Shown in pieces: positions 22,341 to 33,837 of a stretch of DNA of 64,000 nt. The position numbers and the translations under genes were made by a program. The stretch is from contig CM068315.1 of the NCBI GenBank assembly GCA_034766995.1, positions 20,484,344-20,548,343 on the forward strand, given 5' to 3'. The DNA is from Acanthacorydalis orientalis. Lineage: Eukaryota; Arthropoda; Insecta; Megaloptera; Corydalidae. The notes under the pieces were generated by a model that did no database searches, had not been told where the DNA came from, and was given only the letters and a program-made list of their open reading frames with translations. The stretch's first letter is position 1. Each line of letters begins with the position of its first letter.

Positions 22341-23255
22341 ACAATGTTAAATCAGCTGATTTGTAAATATTAATGAACAAATAATCAGCGATTCATAAAA
22401 AAGCGGTAGTCAATATTTGAACAAGATAAGTTTCAAATACCGCGTCAAATACTAATCAGCATGCTGAATATATTAACTAATTAGAATGCAAATCCGTGGA
22501 AACTGGTTTTTTCCTGAATACGTGCGTAGATGGAACGCTGTCTGGTACTGAATTTCAATAGCAATAATAGTGTCTATCGGTCGTAGAATAATTTTAATTA
22601 TGCGCGTGTACAATCCCGTCATTCGCATCTGTTTAAATGAAATGTTTAGAAATCAGTTTCTATGGAATGTATATGTAATATTTTGGTTCAAATTATAGCA
22701 GATGTTTAGTTTTGAAACTATTGGATGATATTTATGTGTCGAGTTTTGGATTTGTTTGCTAGATTAGAATTTTTTGCATAATGAATGAAAAAAAATACTG
22801 AAGTGGAATAAAATTTATATTTTTAATTCGCTTAAATTCGATTTTTAATTTATATTTTATTCATTTTGTTTGCACCCCCGATTCACTTCGCTCGCTCTCG
22901 TTAAGTGTTAACAATCTTTAAATGAAAAATGAAAAACAAAATAAAGATATTGCAAAATGAAATTTATTTTTTAAATTTAATGAAAATTTATTGTAAACTT
23001 ATTCTAAAACTTCTATGTACACGATATTCGTAATTGATTTGTGTACTTCAGTACATTGAAACTTGATATCCTTCTTTTTGTTTAACTACATATGTTTTAA
23101 TTGGAACATATAATTTCTGATTAAAAAGTACAGCGTTTGTTCGGAACGCTGTGTATCGTATTCATTTCCAACGTTTTTTTTAATTCACTTTTTTAAATGA
23201 AATAGTAATCTAATTATTCTAAATTAAATAATAACACATCCGATTACTACTCTTT

Positions 23256-23261
<6 letters not shown>
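22054..23261. other. AT-rich non-coding DNA, no gene seen
   Basis: Contains a short (TA)n(TG)n run at 22305-22341. A small GC-richer phrase, GATTCACTTCGCTCGCTCTC, sits near 22880. No TE or gene recognised. Confidence 0.35.

Positions 23262-23332
<71 letters not shown>
23262..23332. repeat. (TA)n array abutting a mariner end
   Basis: TA array with one TACA interruption. It ends exactly where the terminal repeat of the next element begins. Confidence 0.9.
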
Positions 23333-23336
<4 letters not shown>

Positions 23337-23751
23337 CTTGGTGCGAAAATAATTGCGGATTTAAGTTTGACGCCGATTTTTCTACTTACTGTTATCTTTT
23401 GTTATAGTCTGGTGGTATATCATTGTAAACAATGAAATTACCACTAATGATTTCACCTACCCTCATCCACCTTGTGCTCCGAACGTGTCTCCGACAGATT
23501 GAACATTTAAGTAATGCCCCATAAGAGAAAGTTTTCAAAAATCAAGCATCATCTCAAAGCGTTTGCGATGGATTCGTTAATTTCAAGACTCCAGAATTCT
23601 ATTTTGTAAGAATAAACAAACTTGTTCCCCGTTTGGAGAAATGTGTGCATTCCAGTGTTCTTTATTTTGATTAATAAATATAATTTTTAACTAATATATG
23701 TGTCTTTACAATTGATATGTAAAAACCGCAATTATTTTTGTACCAACCTAA
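23333..23751 (+). mobile_element. Mariner deletion derivative keeping the 3' half
   Basis: Terminal repeats TTAGCTTGGTGCGAAAATAA and, inverted, TTAGGTTGGTACAAAAATAA, flanked by TA. Unlike the other short copies it retains the C-terminal coding part. The plus strand reads PHPPCAPNVSPTD, equivalent to the PHPPYSPDLSPTD block with the third catalytic Asp, and then INKLVPRLEKCV followed by YFD and a stop, like the INKL..RWQKCVD..G.YFD end of irritans transposases. The N-terminal and central parts are deleted and stops interrupt the rest. Confidence 0.8.
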
Positions 23752-24030
23752 TATGCATATATATATATATACACACACACACATATATATATATATACAT
23801 AATGATATATCATAACATTTTAACAAATTAATATAATTTAATCAATGGAACATCTGTTAATTGAGTGTTTTTGGCGTCCGCTATTGCGTATTCAGTTTTG
23901 TTACTTTTTGCCGACTTACTTGCCATGCAGTAATTTTACAGATATGTACGAATTAAAAAATATTTCTTAGAATATGAGAATTACCTTTTTCAAATTTCAG
24001 TAATAGATATTCATAAATAAACATACACGA
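23752..24030. other. Unique sequence between microsatellites
   Basis: A short TA/CA run at 23756-23800 is followed by about 230 bases of mixed sequence with no ORF or TE recognised. Confidence 0.35.
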
Positions 24031-24088
<58 letters not shown>

Positions 24089-24101
24089 ATATGTATGTAT
24101 A

Positions 24102-24137
<36 letters not shown>

Positions 24138-24155
24138 TGTATGTATGTATGTATG

Positions 24156-24205
<50 letters not shown>
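24031..24205. repeat. Compound (TA)n and (TATG)n microsatellite
   Basis: TA arrays flank about 13 uninterrupted TATG units (24110-24162), the only long tetranucleotide array in the window. Confidence 0.9.
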
Positions 24206-24207
<2 letters not shown>

Positions 24208-24990
24208 AATTAATAGATGTAGTTATGTTATATGAGACCAATGGAATTATATGCGTATGTTTCACAAAACCGGTATCTGCACTCAATGATTGTTTGACTA
24301 ATATTAATAACAATATTAATACGCTTTAAATGTTCCATTGCTAACGATTTTCACGAAACGTATTCTGTGTCAGACTTGGTTACTGGTTTGATACGGTCGG
24401 CCGCTCGGTTGTCGGTCGGTCGCTCTTTATATTCACTAAATCGTAAGATTTTTAATTTGATTGTGGAAGTTGTAAATTAAAATCAAATAATAAATTATAC
24501 ATACGCTTAAATTGGTGGATTCCTAAGCTAATATTTACTCAATCGCCGGATGAACATGTAATAATATTCAATATAAAATGAAAAAAATGTATATATATAT
24601 ATACCGTGATAAAAAAATGGTGTAACCTTTACTTTTATCTGTGATTTCAATTATGACATTGGTCAAAAGTGAAGTAGAATAATTTTTACTGCTTCTTACT
24701 GATTCGTTTCTTAAAGTTCATCTAAGAAAGCTTCAAATTGTTTAGAAAGGCATCTCTTACAGGCGTTTGAAATATTATAGAAACGTTTTATAATTATACA
24801 TAAATATAATATTGTAGAAACAATTTACCAATATAATTATATCGTATGACTTGAGATGTGAGCATTATGTTATTATACTTGAATACATAATCTTAACTTT
24901 GTTGCTTCTAAGATTCAATTGTTACTTACATTCACTAATCATTTTTCTAAAAGTAAGTATAGTTCATTTATACAGTATATGCTTGTAATT
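24206..24990. other. Unique sequence, no gene
   Basis: A GC-richer phrase near 24393-24425 (CGGTCGGCCGCTCGG and GTCGGTCGGTCGCTC) stands out. The rest is AT-rich with no ORF or transposon signature. Confidence 0.3.
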
Positions 24991-25110
24991 GCAAATTATC
25001 GATCGTTCAATAATGATTTATTGAACACTTTTGAACAAAAAAGTATCTAACGGTTTATTGTGTGAAAAAAGAATTCATTTGTGAAAGTGTATTGTGATAT
25101 GGATGATAGC
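24990..25110 (+). repeat. Palindromic repeat family, partial arm
   Basis: CAATAATGATTTATTGAACA and AATTCATTTGTGAAAGTGTA in the family order. The sequence diverges outside this interval. Confidence 0.45.
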
Positions 25111-26732
25111 TTTTTATTAGTTTTAAAAGTGGGTTTTAATATTAATTAGGTATACAATATTTTTTTTAAAGAGGATCTGAATGTTTTCGGTATACAGTTG
25201 AGTCTGTTTTTATGTATATTTTTTAATGGGGTTTTGAAGTTACGTGGGGGCGTCTGTTATGCAAATTCTGGGTTTCCCCGTTGTAAATACATATATGAGC
25301 TGTATATTGTTTAAAAAGATAAATTTAAATTATTGTATTTTTTAAAATTTATAATTTTTAATTTAAAATTTTCTATTTTGAACTGTTTAAATCGTGTTGT
25401 GTTTGCTATCGTTCAAATAAGACCACAGACTTTTTAATGTAGGGTGAAAAGCAGCTTGGCCTGGATGTGTTGCAAACATTGGAATCATACAAACATCGAC
25501 ATTATCATTTGAAATCATTACTTTGGCACATAAAATTGGTGGAGACGGTTTTGATACCTTTTACTAGAATAATGTCGACGAATTGCTTGTGGATAATGCA
25601 TAAAATGACGACGATATTATTGGAATAACTTTAGATATCGTCGAAGTTCCAAAAAAAAAACGATAGTGAAGTAGAATAAAAATCTATCCCACTCACTGCA
25701 AATATAATTCTAGAAGGTGTTTAAGGTTTGTTTTTGGCCGTTTGGTATTTATTCATAAAATTATTTAGCAAATTTCGTAAAAAATGTAACTGGGGACGAG
25801 AAACATTTGGGAATGATTCTTAATAAACTATTGTTTTCAAAACCAAAAAAATACCTATACTCATTAGAAGTTATTATACAAATTTAAGCTGATATATTTA
25901 ATAAAAATAATGCTTGAAAAATGTCTATTATAATAAATGATTTCGCAATTATTTTATGAAGATGTGATATAAATGTTATTTGTAATTTTGCATTTTTTCT
26001 TCACATGACATGCTATAAAATATATCGATGTTTAGATAGAAATGTACAAATTTCGTCGTGTAAAATCACTTTATAATTACACATATTAACCTTATTATCG
26101 TATTCATTGTACGGTAAATTTGGTGTTAACTTGTTTTACGAAACGGTACAAAAACACTGTATTTTAGTCCATCAACTCTATAAATAATTCAGTACTTTTA
26201 AGAAATTTTCAAAAATAAAAAGAAAATCTTTTTAATTTATTTAGTTAAGTATATTTTTACTTCACTTTATATAATCTATTCGGATATTTTTTAAAGTTTT
26301 AATTTTCTTACCATAAAATTATTTTGACCTAGATCAAAAAATGTTCATTAAATACCTTATTTTCATCATTGCCGTATTTTTTCGAAGTTATGCAAATGCT
26401 AATAAATTACATGCACATGTATAGTTGATGTATATGCACTTAATATACAATTAGTACAATGCACTTATTTCCATTTCATTAACTTTATAGATTTTTTAGA
26501 AATGAAAAATGTATAACAGTGATTATGACATATAAGTTAAATTCTCAGTTATCACATTTAAGTTTATTCTCTCTTCAATAAGATCTTTTTTCAATAGTAT
26601 CTCAATTCATCTGAACATTTTAAACCGTTTATTTTTGAATTGACAAATTAAATATATCTTTACTTAATTATATTTTATAAAAAAATATATGCAGTTTATA
26701 TTTTTTTTAAAAAAATTGAGAGTATATTGATT
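25111..26732. other. AT-rich non-coding DNA, no certain feature
   Basis: Around 25440-25680 the plus strand has a broken frame reading DELLVDNA then NDDDIIGITLD, an acidic stretch reminiscent of the C-terminal tails of pogo/Tigger-type transposases. The match is too short to call. Nothing else is recognised. Confidence 0.25.
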
Positions 26733-26736
26733 ATAT

Positions 26737-26779
<43 letters not shown>

Positions 26780-26780
26780 A
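26733..26780. repeat. Compound (CA)n(TA)n microsatellite
   Basis: About 12 CA units followed by about 12 TA units, immediately before a GC-richer island. Confidence 0.9.
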
Positions 26781-26789
26781 TGTGTGTGT

Positions 26790-27025
26790 AATTAGGCTCT
26801 ATATATTTGTCAATTCGATTGCTTGCGTATACACATCGCTGCACGGAAAGAGAGGAGACCATTTTCAGGCTGGTACGATAATGTGTATGGTAGTGAATGC
26901 TGCTGTTGTATGGGAAAATCACAATTCAAATTCAATAGTTGTACAACAACATGCGCTTAACTTAATAACCGTAATCGTATATTGTCCGCTTCGTAAACTG
27001 TTACGGTTCTGTCTTTTTGTTGGGG
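26790..27025. promoter_or_regulatory. GC-richer non-TE island (candidate regulatory element)
   Basis: About 235 bases with balanced composition and no resemblance to the repeats in the window, bounded on both sides by CA/TA microsatellites. A GTG-initiated open frame spans it but runs into the flanking microsatellite, so I do not call a protein. A conserved optix enhancer is possible, on composition alone. Confidence 0.2.
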
Positions 27026-27035
27026 TCCTTGATAC

Positions 27036-27132
27036 ACACACACACACACACACACACAAGCAGGAACACTCTATACACATATATATTCACATTGAATTAG
27101 TAAATACATATAAACACACATACATATACGTG

Positions 27133-27164
<32 letters not shown>

Positions 27165-27165
27165 T
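27036..27165. repeat. (CA)n and (TA)n microsatellites
   Basis: A CA run at 27036-27058 and a TA/CA run at 27130-27166, separated by TA-rich DNA. From 27170 to 28430 the DNA is AT-rich with no gene; a GC-richer phrase lies at 27536-27600. Confidence 0.8.
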
Positions 27166-28429
27166 CCTAATAATACCTATGTGCATGTGTGTAAAAATAT
27201 GTCTCATAAATGTGTATATAGATTGAAAGATGGAAGACGTGCAAAAAAGTTTCATAGGTATAGTAGTTTTGACGTTTAAATATGCTTCCTTGTACAGAGT
27301 GAAAAACATTTCGCATGTTCCACATAGGATATTTATGACACTCCGAAGATTTTTCTTAAATAAAATATATTTCTCAAGCGGAAAATGTGTGTTTTTTTTT
27401 ATTGTACTGGATAATTCTTTTATATATTTGTATGTACTTACATGTACTGCATGTAGTATATTAGCATTGAATTTTTTTTAGCATTTTGACATTTTTTTAG
27501 ATAATATCAAATTATACTATAATTAATTCTATATAGTCGGCGCGGAATAGACGACTGGTTGAATCGATACGCTTATCCTGTCGCTTGCCAGTGCTTTTAA
27601 AACGATGTGTATTTTAATGTATGACATTAGAGAGTTTTGAAAGTTGTTTCATGATAGTTTTTTATATATTTTATATTTACATCGTGGAATGAAAAGGTGT
27701 TATTATAAATCAATTCACAAAAATAATAATTCACTAATAAAAAATTATAAAATAACTATCCTTTTGTACTAAATTTGAAGAATCTTGAACCGATTACATA
27801 GTTGATATTGATTAAATAAGGAAATATGTTTATTTTACTTCTCGAATTCAGTAGATAGCATTTTCGATCTATTTAATATCACAAGTTTAAGTGAAAAAAT
27901 ACTTGATTGTAGCTATTATAGTACATGCGAAGTGTAAGCTGAATTTCTTAAATAAAGACAGAGTTATCTCAAAAAATGTTGATGTGGAATATTTGAAATA
28001 CTTATCAAACGGGGTGGATTAAAACATATAGGATCCTTTTTCATCCTCTCTTCGTGTAAATTAATTTTTTGTACTTAATTTTTAGTTAAATAGGTTTTGT
28101 TATTGTGCTTAAAAACAACACCCCCAATTAATTAAATGCAGAGTGTTAAATAAATATACAGTGCCTACATGTTCAAAACGATCTTCAGTTTTCAAAACAC
28201 AAATTTCAATTTAGTTTTCAGAACTGATAAATTCCTTAAAAAAATACTGTTTTCCTTTAATGTTGTACATGCATTATTAATTCGCTGTGAAGTTACTTTT
28301 TGATGTTATATAAATATATATTTCTAATGAGATATAAAATATAAAAATGCATAATAAGTAATAATAAAATATTTTAATAAATGCTTTTTTCTAATATATT
28401 CTTCTAAAGCGTTTGACTAAATTCACTTA

Positions 28430-28570
28430 TATAAATGAAATTTCTACCATCCTCACAAATCACAGATATTTGATCAAAAACTGTTAATAATTGATTTTCG
28501 ATCGTTTTTTATTGTTGTCTGTACATATTTTAATGCCAATGTCAAGTCAATCTTAGAGCGCTTAATATAG
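28430..28570 (-). repeat. Palindromic repeat family, arm in reverse
   Basis: Reads in reverse complement AAGCGCTCTAAGATTGACTT, then CATTGGCATTAAAATATGTA, consistent with the family's AGCGCTCTGA and GCATTGCCATCGAAATG positions. Confidence 0.4.
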
Positions 28571-28604
28571 AAAAACTCAAATTATGAATAATAATCGAAG
28601 ATGT

Positions 28605-28650
28605 ATATATATATATATACATCACATATATATATATATATATATATATA
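28605..28650. repeat. (TA)n array abutting mariner
   Basis: TA array with one CATCAC interruption, ending at the terminal repeat of the 28651-29525 mariner. Confidence 0.9.
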
Positions 28651-29525
28651 GGTCAGACAATTAAGTAATGCGACAAAATTCAAAAATCGAGTATATTTAA
28701 AAATTAAGGTACATCGCTGCGATCCCCTTCAAAGTAATCCCCTCCCGCATCTATACACTTATTCCAGCGAGTTTTCCAGTTTTCGTAACAATTCTGGAAC
28801 ACTTCTTGTGGGACCTCTCCGAGTACCCTCGTCACAGATTCTTGGATATCTTCAACGGAGTCAAAATGTCGACCTTTGACGAATTTTTTCATATGGGGGA
28901 ATAGGAAAAAGTCGCAGGGTGACATGTCCGGTGAATAGGGCGGTTGTGGTAACGTTGCGATGCCTTTAGACGCCAAAAACTGAGAGACACTGAACGCACT
29001 GTGACAGGGAGCATTGTCGTGATGCAGAACCCAAGTCTTCGCGATCTCTGGACGCACTCCGAGCACCCTTTTTCGTAATTTTCCGAGCACATTGCGGTAG
29101 AATACTTGATTTACGGTTTGTCCAGGTGGTACGAACTCTTTGTGAACCACCCCTTTGCTGTCGAAGAAGCAAATCAACATGGTTTTCACTTTGGACTTGC
29201 TCATTCTCGCCTTCTTTGGCCTTGGTGCTCCAGGGGACAGCCACTGTTGGCTTTGTCGTTTAGTTTCGGGGTCATATTGAAAGAACCAACTTTCATCACC
29301 AGTAATAACTCGATCGAGAAGAGTAGGATCACTTTCAACCTGCTCGAGACAATCTTGAGCAATCGTGACAATCTTTCTCTGTTCCATTTTCGTGACATGC
29401 ACTACTCGCGCGTTGTTACAAAACACTAAACAGCTGGCGAAGAAATGATCGTACGAGGGTGGTCAAGGTTAATTTTTAAATATACTCGATTTTTGAATTT
29501 TGTCGCATTACTTAATTGTCTGACC
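28651..29525 (-). mobile_element. Mariner with perfect 55-bp terminal repeats, N-terminally deleted transposase
   Basis: 28651-28705 and 29471-29525 are exact inverted complements over 55 bp (starting GGTCAGACAATTAAGTAATG). This is long for mariner and indicates a young insertion. The 875-base length is well below the usual 1.3 kb. The interior is almost entirely a minus-strand transposase frame with no stop or frameshift, but its DNA-binding domain is gone. TA precedes the left end. On the right the end is followed by TCG and then TATATA, so the exact target duplication is unclear. Confidence 0.9.
28704..29387 (-). CDS. Mariner transposase, intact DD34D catalytic domain, N-terminus missing
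   Basis: A cut-and-paste transposase fragment of 227 residues starting at the ATG at 29387 (MEQRKIVTIAQDCLEQVESD). The frame is also open for about 20 more codons upstream but has no other ATG there. All three catalytic aspartates are present: D31 in VITGDESWFF, D124 in LHHDNAPCHS, and D159 in SPDMSPCDFFLFP, with exactly 34 residues between the second and third. The C-terminus NCYENWKTRWNKCIDAGGDY is normal. Family members are about 345 residues, with roughly 120 N-terminal residues forming two helix-turn-helix modules that bind the terminal repeats. These are absent, so the protein could not place itself on its own ends, although it might be stable or dimerise with full-length partners. The stop lies at the edge of the left terminal repeat. 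No decay is visible, unlike every other transposase here. Confidence 0.85.
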   Translation of the reverse strand: MEQRKIVTIAQDCLEQVESDPTLLDRVITGDESWFFQYDPETKRQSQQWLSPGAPRPKKARMSKSKVKTMLICFFDSKGVVHKEFVPPGQTVNQVFYRNVLGKLRKRVLGVRPEIAKTWVLHHDNAPCHSAFSVSQFLASKGIATLPQPPYSPDMSPCDFFLFPHMKKFVKGRHFDSVEDIQESVTRVLGEVPQEVFQNCYENWKTRWNKCIDAGGDYFEGDRSDVP

Positions 29526-30005
29526 TCGTATATATATATCCTATTTTATATAATCGTGATTTTGTTTTTTTTTTGTATTTATTTAATATTAAATTTTCTT
29601 GGTTACAATAAATTATCAAATTCTGCTCAATTATTTTAGCACTGGTTAACATAAATATGTGGTATATAAAGTACAATTTTTATAAATAAATGTATTGTAC
29701 TTATTTAAAATTACGAAACACATACATTATATACATATAAATCACTTATACATTATATACACTTCCATAAATCTGTCTAAAGTTGTGCAACTATATGTGT
29801 AAATATTCATAATTTAAGCCTACAGAAAATTTTGAAAAATGTTTTTTTCAAAAAAAAAAACTATAAATTTAAGATTTTTCTAATTATAAATCACGATCGA
29901 AATACAGCGAGACAAAATCTATTTTCGTTGTAGAATTAAATTAAAATATTCTATATCGTCTAATTGAAGCGTTATCTTAATATCATTTTGAATTCTTGAA
30001 TTTAC
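29526..30005. other. AT-rich non-coding DNA
   Basis: No ORF, TE end or structured repeat recognised. Confidence 0.4.
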
Positions 30006-30013
30006 AGGAAGGA

Positions 30014-30968
30014 AGTTTGAAAAGTAACTTGCTTAGATTTTAGAGACAAGAGTTATAGTTTCAAAGTGTATTTTCTTTTTCGACATAATCTTCTTAAAGA
30101 TCAACGCACTTGCCCCAACGTTTCTTCAACTTCGTGATTCCGTCTCGGAAATGGGTTTCCTCGAGGTTCTCAAAATAGCTGTTTGCGGCCTCTATCGCCT
30201 TTTTATTCGACCCAAATCGCTTTCCATCCAGGAAAATTTTGAGTTTCGGGAATAGATGCAAGTACAAGAGAGCCAGATGAATACGGTAAATGTGGAAGGA
30301 TTTCAAATTTCAATTCGACCTATTTTTTTGAGCGATAACATTTTAATGAGCTGGTGGATTGTCATGGTGAAACAATACTTTTTGTCTAGCTATTCTGGGA
30401 TATTTTTTCGTGATCTCTGCCTTCAACTTCTCCAAATGTGCCGTGTAGTATTTTGGACAGTAGCTATTTTTTTCCTTCTATAGATAATCGATCAAGAGAA
30501 TTGCTTTCGTATCCCAGAAAACTGACACCAATACCTTTTTCACCGAATGAACTGTCTTTGCCTTCTTTGGAACTATTTCACCTCATTCAGACTACTGTTT
30601 TGATTACATTTTCGATTTTTGCGTGTAATGGTGAATCCAAGTTTCAATCATGGTTACAAAACGCCGCATGAAATCCGTTGAATTCTTCTTAAACAGTTCC
30701 AAGAATTCGGTTGATTTTCGCGTACGAACTCATTTTTACTATGCAGTGAGCGAAAGTAACACCCATTTTAAGGAAAGTTTTTTCATACTCAATTCAGTAT
30801 GCAAAATGAAATGCGTTTGCTCTGTTGAGATGCCCATGACCTCTGTTATCTCGCTCACTTTCACTCGACGGTTGGACAAAATCATATCGTGGACTCTATC
30901 GATAATTTTTGGCGTGATATTTGTTCTCGGGAATCAGCGAGTGCACGAACCAAGTTACTCTTCAAACT
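30014..30968 (-). mobile_element. Degenerate mauritiana/Mos1-like mariner, minus strand
   Basis: Terminal repeats AGTTTGAAAAGTAACTTG (30014-30031) and its complement with one mismatch (30951-30968) define the element. At 955 bases it lacks part of the 5' coding region. It carries a decayed minus-strand transposase (next entry). It lies 490 bases from the younger 28651-29525 mariner and is clearly older. Confidence 0.75.
30094..30925 (-). pseudogene. Mariner transposase pseudogene (Mos1-like)
   Basis: On the minus strand, frames read ITPKIIDRVHDMILSNRRVK, then VSEITEVMGIST (second helix-turn-helix), FMRRFVTMIETWIHHYT (around the first catalytic Asp, here Ile-Glu instead of Asp-Glu), and LFPKLKIFLDGKRFGSNK and KRWGKCVDL at the C-terminus. 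The first catalytic Asp is therefore lost. Frameshifts occur between the blocks, and the first helix-turn-helix and the DN block are missing or unreadable. This is clearly a dead relic. Confidence 0.75.
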
Positions 30969-31027
30969 GCATTCACATTTAGAGATTGTATGTATAGAAA
31001 TTCATTAAATATAGGAAAACTTGTTAT

Positions 31028-31098
<71 letters not shown>
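31028..31098. repeat. (TA)n microsatellite
   Basis: About 35 TA units. A second TA array with a TATGTATG interruption lies at 31304-31372. The DNA from 31373 to 32330 is AT-rich and without recognised features. Confidence 0.9.
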
Positions 31099-31102
<4 letters not shown>

Positions 31103-31304
31103 TCATTTGTATATAAGAAAAATATTATTAAGAATTATATCTAAATACATTTAATACACGACATTCATTCAAAGGTTAAATGATAATAAAACAAAATGAA
31201 ATATAATAATCGAAAAGCATATATTTACCATTTTATTTGACATTATCATGCATACATTTCATAACCTTAAAAATACCACACACTTATAATAATTATTATA
31301 GTGC

Positions 31305-31376
<72 letters not shown>

Positions 31377-32329
31377 TAGACTTAATTATCCATACAATCA
31401 CATTTAATGATATTTTTGATTAATGATTATTGTTAGTTGTCATAGCTATTTATGCTTTTATTATTCAATATAGAAACATTGTATGGTTGTTAGAAAATTA
31501 TTAATATAACGACAAGGACAGCGATTTAAATGCTAAGCTATCTTTCAAAGATATAATACTAAGTACATAAGTCAAATTTAAATCTGAGGTAATAATATTT
31601 ATTGAATTAATAACAGCAAACAAGTACTTGTAAATACAAGTATAAAATATAAATAGATGAAAATAGGTGATACAAACATTGAAATAGAAATCCAGTCACA
31701 AGTAATAATTAAAATTACAGTATGTCTAGTTTTATTACAGTTTTTAACCTTATTAATAAATTTGCTTTTATAAATGCATTTTTTTCTAATCAAAAATCAA
31801 AAGCTTAAAAATACAGAAAAAGTGTTCCAAAACTGATACAGTGTGTCGATTTGCGAATTCTCATATAGTGAATGTCAGCCGGTATACTATGGTAAACATT
31901 GACACCTTTGTAATAGTGTAGATGTTAATATTTAATTTATACAAATTCTTCAAACAGTGTATTATTAAATTGAAGTATTTGCATTACTTATTTCATAATA
32001 ATGTTTTTCTTTTAAATAAAGCCATTGAGGATGAAATCGAAGATTTTAATATAAAATAAATAATAAATTTATTTTATATTTAATAAATTTAATAATAAAA
32101 CAACAGTAAATGAAATTATCTAAATAAAATAAGTAATATTTTAATAAGATTTGGAAATTAGCTTAATTTTATTATTGAAATACATTAAATATTTAATTAA
32201 GAATAGATACAAGTGATTTATATATTTTGAAAATTGGTTCAAAACAAACTTTTTGAATAAAAAATTATATAAAATAATATTATTTGTATAGTAACAAAAT
32301 CAAGCTTATTATAAAATGATTATATACGA

Positions 32330-32699
<370 letters not shown>

Positions 32700-32704
<5 letters not shown>

Positions 32705-33080
32705 GGGTTTTCTTACTCAGAATTTTTACTCAGAACATAGTCCTATACGACTGAAAAGTAATTGTATGCAATTATTTGTTTTTAAACAATCAAACTCACA
32801 TTATTGTAATAAGTGTAACCAAATAATAATGACTGAATGTCAAAAGTAAAAGTTCGGGGGGCTATGTTTGCAATTCCCTTAAAATAGGTTAAGAGAAACT
32901 TTGTAATATAAAAATGTATACACTATACCTCTGCACATAATCGTTTTCGTGTGTTTAATACTGAACTAGTCTTAGATTTTAACCAATGTGTGGTTGTTTC
33001 CTTACTATTCTTAGTATTTTACTGATTATAAAACTCATATATTCATGATTTTTAATTTGTTTCTTTTCTCTAGTGTTGTA
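32700..33080. other. Unique AT-rich sequence, no gene
   Basis: Contains an isolated GTTCGGGGGGCTATG phrase near 32852. Nothing else is recognised. Confidence 0.35.
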
Positions 33081-33643
33081 TTAGTTTGCTAGGAAAATAA
33101 TGGCGGTTTAGTTTTCTGAATATTAATCTTATTTTTTTCAAAGAATGAATTATTTCATCGTATTCTTGTTAATCTCATTTTAAAGTGAATTTTTCGGTCT
33201 GTATTTTGGTAACATCGACATTTGTTTTATTAATAATTTTGCTTTAAATTAGGCTACTGAATTAAAGATGGAAAAGAAGCAAATAAGAGCAATTTTTTTT
33301 TATGAGTTCAAAACGGTTGGTAAAGCAGCGGAAACTGGTCGTAAATTAAATGATGCTACTAGTGGGTAGTGTTAAGGACCGTACGGTGCAATGGTGATTC
33401 AAAAATTTCGTGCTGGGGACGATAGCGTTGAAGATGAATAAGGTCGCGGGCATTTTTATTCAGTTCATAACAACCAACTGAGGGCGATAGTTGAATCAGC
33501 ATCACGCACAACAATTCGAGAGCTTGCACAAAAGTTAGTCGTAGTCATCCAACAGTTTTGGACAACTTCTAAACCACATTTAATCAAAAAAATGTACATG
33601 AATTTCGAGAGCATAAACCGTAATTATTTTTCTACCAACCAAA
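33081..33643 (+). mobile_element. Non-autonomous irritans-type mariner, copy 5
   Basis: Ends TTAGTTTGCTAGGAAAATAA and, inverted, TTTGGTTGGTAGAAAAATAA, with TA flanks. It keeps the 5' coding half (ATGGAAAAGAAGCAAATAAG at about 33268) with insertions and deletions that break the frame, and lacks the catalytic domain. Confidence 0.85.
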
Positions 33644-33746
33644 TATTTTCAATATACCTTTAAGTGTAAGGTCCAACAAACTTAGAAGCAATAGAAAGGT
33701 CGACTGTGCCTTATTTTTTTGGTCTTTATTTGTGCGTAAATTTTTC

Positions 33747-33750
<4 letters not shown>

Positions 33751-33823
<73 letters not shown>
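33751..33823. repeat. (TA)n array just left of a mariner
   Basis: About 36 TA units ending 14 bases before the full-length mariner at 33838. Confidence 0.9.
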
Positions 33824-33827
<4 letters not shown>

Positions 33828-33837
33828 AATTCATTTA

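Noticed and set aside
24110..24162. CRISPR-like regular repeats
   Set aside because: It is a simple TATG tetranucleotide array with no spacers. No CRISPR array exists in the window.
25440..25680. pogo/Tigger-type transposase remnant
   Set aside because: Only an acidic stretch (NDDDIIGITLD) is suggestive. No catalytic or DNA-binding block and no ends.
26782..27279. 165-codon open frame
   Set aside because: It starts at GTG, runs through CA and TA microsatellites (His-Thr and Tyr-Ile stretches) and has no recognisable domain.
27536..27600. Possible tRNA or small RNA gene in a GC-richer phrase
   Set aside because: GGTTGAATC resembles a B-box, but no A-box or cloverleaf arms can be drawn.
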